Below, piece by piece: positions 59,627-64,000 of a stretch of 64,000 nucleotides of DNA. The notes under the pieces were generated by a model. The model made no database searches and was not told the origin of the DNA. It saw only the letters and a program-made list of their open reading frames with translations. Made by a program: the position numbers and the translations under genes. The DNA is from Hymenopellis radicata (lineage: Eukaryota > Basidiomycota > Agaricomycetes > Agaricales > Physalacriaceae). The stretch's first letter is position 1, and each line of letters starts with the position of its first letter. Where the stretch lies: contig JADNRX010000036.1 of NCBI GenBank assembly GCA_015501595.1, forward strand, positions 62,001 through 126,000, in the 5' to 3' direction.

Positions 59627-61129
59627 ATGTCTCTTCCTTTCGTACCACGAAATGTCAAGACAAAATCAAAGGTCAAGAAGCCTCCTGTAATAGCCCATAA
59701 TGCAGAGCCCGGTCCCTCGCGACTTCCTCCACCGAAGCCAGACGAAAAGCCTGCACTTGACGAAAAACCTCGCCTTTCAGAGGAAGACTACACGACTTTA
59801 GTCACTCTCGCCCTTTCGGACTATGCGTTGTTCTCTGATCCTGATCTTCGACGGAAAATCGACCAAAGCGTGGAAAAATGTATGTTCTTTTCTGACGTGT
59901 CATGGTACAAATCTGACCTTCTCTTTAGTCATTTCCTTACCTCGCTTGTTGAAGAGTCATGATTTACCCGAAACACCTGTAGCCAAAGCTCTCAGGGCGC
60001 ATGCTTCAGATACTCTTGAAGTCAGGATGGTGCTCTCCGCCCCCGTCTGGTCTAGTTGGAATGCGCACGGCACATCCAAGGACTCTCACATGTTTGACGT
60101 TCGAAGGAAAATACCGCCTTCATCATCGTTTTCCCGCGAGGGTTGGAAACAGCGCACGATCTATATCGTAAGTCAATTAGTCTTATCATCGCGCGACTTC
60201 TGAGCCAACAGGTAGGAAAACATACCAGTCCAATATATATCCATCCATGGCATCTTTCACCTCATACACACCCTAATAGCCGGCTGTTCTACCCCCAATC
60301 CCACTTCCGACCGTGTACAAGGAATATCATTTCTTTCGCACCATCTCGATAAACCTGGGGATGCGCCAAAACCTAAAAGCTTCGCCTTGGTGACGCTCCT
60401 CAACCTCGAAGACGTGCGCCTGCTCCTTAATGATTGGCCATGGGAACGTACGGACACCTCACGCACATCTCCAACTCCCGAACACGAAGCAGCGGTCAAG
60501 TTTGGACTGCGCGCTTTGCAGAAGGAACGTTGGGACCAGCTCAAGGAAGAGTACCTCGCGTATCGCGGCGAGCTTGTGGAGCAAATGGCCGCGCACCAAA
60601 ATAATGCGCCGCGACCAGCATCGATCCCGAAGCGGGGACGTTCAAGGTCACCACCGCCCCAGGACAATGCGCTGTCACACGATTCGCCATTCCCACCCGA
60701 TTGCCTGATATTCGTCAAGCACGTCCACTCTCAGACCAACAAGACCACGCTTCGCAGTCTTTTCTCACAGGCCGGTAGCGAGATAGATTACGTTGACTTT
60801 AACAAGGGCATGGATACCGTATGTCTTCTCTTCCTCCATCTGTATCTTACTCATGTACGCTGTAGTGTCATTTACGCCTCGCCACTCCACTTGACGCGCG
60901 CAAACTGAATACTTGGTTCAGCGAGCGACGTCTTACGCAGGACGCCGGTTTGGATGGTACTGGTGTGGAAGGCGGGAAGACGCCAATCGAGATGGAACTT
61001 GTACAAGGACGCCAGGAGGAGCTGTATTGGGAAAAGGTGCCTGCAAAGGTCCGCTTCCAGGCGGTTGAAAAAGCTTTAGGCTCCGGCGGTGCAGAGCAGA
61101 AGCAGAAGAAGAGACAGCGGACGAGATGA
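59627..61129 (+). CDS. LARP7/Pof8-like RNA-binding protein with C-terminal xRRM
   Basis: Four exons (59627-59879, 59929-60167, 60216-60818, 60866-61129) join in frame to about 450 residues. A La-type winged-helix region (YTTLVTLALSDYALFSDPDL, ISLPRLLKSH, AKALRAHASDTLEVRMVLSA) precedes an RRM whose first strand reads RTIYIENIPVQY and third KSFALVTLLNLEDVRLLL. The C-terminal RRM starts CLIFVKHVHSQTNKTTLRSLF, continues YVDFNKGMDTCHLRLATP, and ends with EELYWEKVPAKVRFQAVEKAL, resembling the extra helix of the xRRM. LARP7 proteins bind and stabilise polymerase III RNAs; in fission yeast the relative Pof8 serves telomerase and U6. All splice sites are canonical. Confidence 0.8.
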
Positions 61130-61291
61130 TTGCGAGCGCATGGAGGAAATGGTCCCAAATATCAGGTTAGCTGTCAAGTAAAACTGTATATACAGTATGA
61201 AGCAGATTTACCCTTGGCTTAGATTTTACGCTCGTACTCGTACCGTCATGTTCGGTCAGTGTGTTTCGTTCGCATGCCAGCCGGAACAATG

Positions 61292-61988
61292 TTGATCAAC
61301 TCTCATCATAGCTGGATATCTTAACGGAATGGTCTCGAACCGCATACATGCTTCCTTTCATGATGTGTTTTCGCAGTGGCGGCTTCCACGTTTCTGTTCA
61401 GCCAATTGTCCTGCTTGGCTGCGGCAGAGAGATAACAACTCTGTTCATGTCGTCGAGCAGTGGTTCTGCTCTGAACAAATGAAGAACGAGTTCAGACATT
61501 GAAACACGTCCCACTATGTCCGCTGGCCACAATTTCCGCTGCGTTTTATCCCCGTCGTTAGACACAGTCTCTCGGCGAGCCCGAGGAGCAGGCTTTGAAT
61601 ATGAGACATACGATGGTGCGAGAGCTAGTTTTGAGGGAGGTCCTGGACTGATTGCATTGTCGTCTGTCTAGGCGCTGACGGAGAGCATACCTGGCTTGAT
61701 ACTCCCGCACTTTCTCCCAGGCACCTTCTCCCGGCGCCGCTGGACGTACGGTGTTCACAGGCCTTCTCAGCCTTCAATCTCTTGCCGAAGCAGGCATCTG
61801 CTGGGAGTCCTGTATACTGTTGGCGGGCAACTTGGATCGGAGTGGCGCGTCATCCACTGTTGTGAAGTCCTCACAGATTGTCGTCGTCTTGATTAGAAGT
61901 CATAATATTAATTGTAGGCATCCTTGGGTACTAAGTAACCCATCAAGAGAAACCAGCGGATGACGTGAGATGCCAGAGAAGATGGGGG
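61292..61988. repeat. ~700-bp direct repeat, left copy
   Basis: Homology to the right copy begins at TGTTGATCAACTCTCATC and runs through CTCGAACCGCATACATGCTTCC, the AAACACG-CGTCCCACTATG and GCCTTCTCAGCCTTCAATC areas to GATGACGTGAG-TGCCAGAGAAG, with small indels. No gene is recognised within it. Confidence 0.7.
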
Positions 61989-62187
61989 GTATCGTGACGC
62001 CATTTGACACTTCGTTCTCGACGGTAGATACAGCCTGTAATCCAGGCCGCGTTCAAGGAAGGGAATGTACATTGTACGGATGGTACAGTCACTGTGTGTT
62101 ATAATTGGATGCCGAAAATTGGCAATCACCGGTGTTTATCACGGGATCGGTGCTTTTAATAGTCGAGTACACTCCTTCTCACCGACT

Positions 62188-62213
62188 TTTTTTTTTTTTT
62201 TTTTTTTTTTTGT
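62188..62213. repeat. poly(T) tract of about 25
   Basis: Uninterrupted T run just upstream of the gene at 62281. On the minus strand it would be a poly(A) tail, so it could mark an old retroposed end, or serve as a nucleosome-free promoter tract for the gene. Confidence 0.7.
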
Positions 62214-62280
62214 GGAAGCATAGGACTATGTGACGCCCACTTGGTGAGGACCACACAGGCCGCTTTAAGGTCGACTTACA

Positions 62281-63280
62281 ATGTTGCCACATCTGAGGCT
62301 GGCTGCCGTCTGCTTTCAAATTTCTCGTCTCAAAAGCGGGTTCCATGTGCAGAACCGCATTCCATCCACACGCCCGCTCTCAACCGTGCCAGTCACCGCC
62401 GCGGCGAGCCCGAGTCTGCAGCCAGTCGAGTGAGTTCACAGATCTGGATATCGCGCTGTGAATTAACCTCACCAGGAAATCCCGCAAGCGCAAACGTTCA
62501 TCGGCCGAGATCGCTGCTGCCGACGCAGCCGCCACACAGCTCGAACTCGGAATGCAGTCACCAGAAGCCCTGCAGCGCGCGCTCGAATTGCTTACTCCGC
62601 GCGTTCGTGAGGCATTCGAACTCGTCGTTTTCGCGAAGCTGAGTGCGTCACGCCGACCCCTCTCCGGACATTGATGATAACCGATGCCACCTCCAGGCCT
62701 TGAGGAAATCTGCGAGAAGATGCGTCCAGGGAAGCCCATGAATGGGCGGACAATCGGCAATTACATCCTCAAAGCGTTCGACCAGCCTCACGACTTCGAT
62801 GGCGCAGCAGCACTATTTCGCGCCATCGGCCGCGAGAAACTCACGGAATTTGTGCACGACGCCGACCCTTTTCGATGGCGCAAGGCAAACGGCTACAACG
62901 CCTTCATGACAAATTCCAAGCGCGTCGCAAGCTTGTGTCAATCTGACACTGCGCGGAAGAAGTTGGTGAGGGATGTTCGGAACGGCACGGTTCTGGAGAG
63001 CGATATTGAAAGGGAGAAGCATCGAATCCTGTGGGGGTGGACAAAGGATGAGATACCGACCATACCAAGATCGGTTGCGGCGCAGCTAGTCTCTACTGAG
63101 CTGGCTCGGCGCCGGGGTTTAAGTCAAGAACAACGACTGATACTCCGGAAGACACTCGCGCGTATGCCCGCGCTTGACGGTAAATCGGTTTATGAAGGAT
63201 TGGACTCGAAAGTCATGGCGTTGGCAGAGGTCGTAGCAGATTTGGTTCTGAAAGAGGCCGTGGAAGAGGCACCAGATTGA
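62281..63280 (+). CDS. probable mitochondrial protein, unknown function
   Basis: Three exons (62281-62429, 62476-62642, 62697-63280) join in frame by GT-AG introns, giving about 300 residues. The N-terminus MLPHLRLAAVCFQISRLKSG is Arg-rich, lacks acids and ends near RPLST, typical of a mitochondrial presequence. A basic KSRKRKRSS patch follows, then helical text (QLELGMQSPEALQRALELL, PGKPMNGRTIGNYILKAF), a DPFRWRKANGYNAFMTNSK segment that faintly recalls HMG-box openings, and an acidic helical C-terminus. No family was recognised. The gene lies between two 700-bp direct repeats. Confidence 0.7.
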
Positions 63281-63294
63281 TGTCGTCTTGATTG

Positions 63295-64000
63295 TTGATC
63301 AACTCTCATCATAGCTGGATATCCCACGGAATGGTCTCGAACCGCATACATGCTTCCTTTCATGGTGTGTTTTCGCAGTGGCGGCTTCCAATTTTCTGTT
63401 CAGCCAAGTACGCGGCCGGCTGCCAATTGTGCTGTTTGGCTGCGGCGGAGAGAAAACAACTCTGTCTGCATGGTGTGCATGTCGTCGAGTGGTTCTGCTC
63501 TGAACAAATGAAGAGCAAGTTCAGACATTAAAACACGGCGTCCCACTATGGTCGCTGGCAACAATTTCCGTTGCGTTTTCTCTACGTCGTCAGACACATC
63601 TCTCGGCGAGCCCAGCCTATATCAGCTACTTTGAATATGGGACATACGATGGTGCGAGAGCTAGTTTTGAGGGAGATCCTAGACTGATTGCATTGTCGTC
63701 TGCCTAGGCGCTGTCGGAGAGCATACCTGGCTTGATACTCACGCACTTTCGCGCCTTCTCCCGGCGCCACTGGACGTACGGTGTTCACAGGCCTTCTCAG
63801 CCTTCAATCTCTTGCCGAAGCAGACATCTGCGGGGAGTCCTGTATACTGTTGGCGGAGGTGGTGACGCGTCATCCACTGATGTGAAGTCCTCACAGATTG
63901 ACGTCGTCTTGATTGGAAGTCATAATATTAATTGTAGGCATTCCTTGGGGGTACTAACCCATCAAGAAAAGCCAGCGGATGACGTGAGGTGCCAGAGAAG
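63295..64000. repeat. ~700-bp direct repeat, right copy (runs to window end)
   Basis: Same sequence as 61292-61988 with scattered substitutions and short indels, for example an extra CAAGTACGCGGCCGGCTGC stretch near 63405. The window ends inside it, so its right boundary is unknown. Confidence 0.7.

Noticed and set aside
61292..64000. Confident LTR retrotransposon call
   Set aside because: No gag, protease, reverse transcriptase or integrase text lies between the repeats, and the right end is outside the window.

Overview
The window looks like nuclear DNA of a mushroom-forming basidiomycete (Agaricomycetes). The evidence is the dense 45-60 nt GT-AG introns, an intron-containing tRNA-Gly, and several mushroom-type families: an O-fucosyltransferase-like protein, a ubiquitin-like protein with a long C-terminal region, F-box proteins and HotDog thioesterases. 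There is no sign of prokaryotic organisation. Most genes were assembled by joining reading frames across visible splice sites. Names rest on remembered family motifs, not on database searches.

Layout. 0-12 kb is mostly single-copy: an AlkB-like dioxygenase divergent from a HotDog thioesterase, a GW-repeat protein, a 476-bp inverted-repeat element, a decayed P4-ATPase, a small unknown gene, and an O-fucosyltransferase-like gene. At 12-15 kb lie a frame-disrupted ubiquitin-like gene, a dispersed promoter-bearing repeat, a hAT-type miniature element with an 8-bp target duplication, and tRNA-Gly(GCC). 15-20 kb holds a GH13 alpha-glucosidase, an SDR reductase and phosphatase remnants, and a second version of this block sits at 39.5-45 kb. 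A sugar transporter (21-23 kb) next to the maltase suggests a MAL-like sugar-use locus. An F-box gene follows. 29.45-33.17 kb is bounded by ~95-bp inverted repeats and carries two broken host-gene copies (a PEP mutase/isocitrate lyase relative and a G-alpha subunit). 33-38 kb has another F-box gene, a broken thioesterase and an SDR copy. 44-47.5 kb has a dual-specificity phosphatase and a NADAR-domain gene, partly duplicated at 57-59.6 kb. 48-57 kb has almost no long reading frames but many splice-like signals, diverged repeats and palindromes. The last 5 kb holds an intact LARP7/Pof8-like gene and a probable mitochondrial protein gene flanked by 700-bp direct repeats.

The strongest unusual signals are: (i) a nearly identical ~48-bp intron in two unrelated neighbouring genes (introner-like); (ii) the inverted-repeat element carrying host-gene pieces, with two CGA-to-TGA nonsense changes; (iii) block duplication of the GH13-SDR-phosphatase unit, one copy decaying; (iv) a 332-codon NADAR frame identical in two places; (v) repeated single-base frame breaks, which are either real pseudogenisation or consensus errors.
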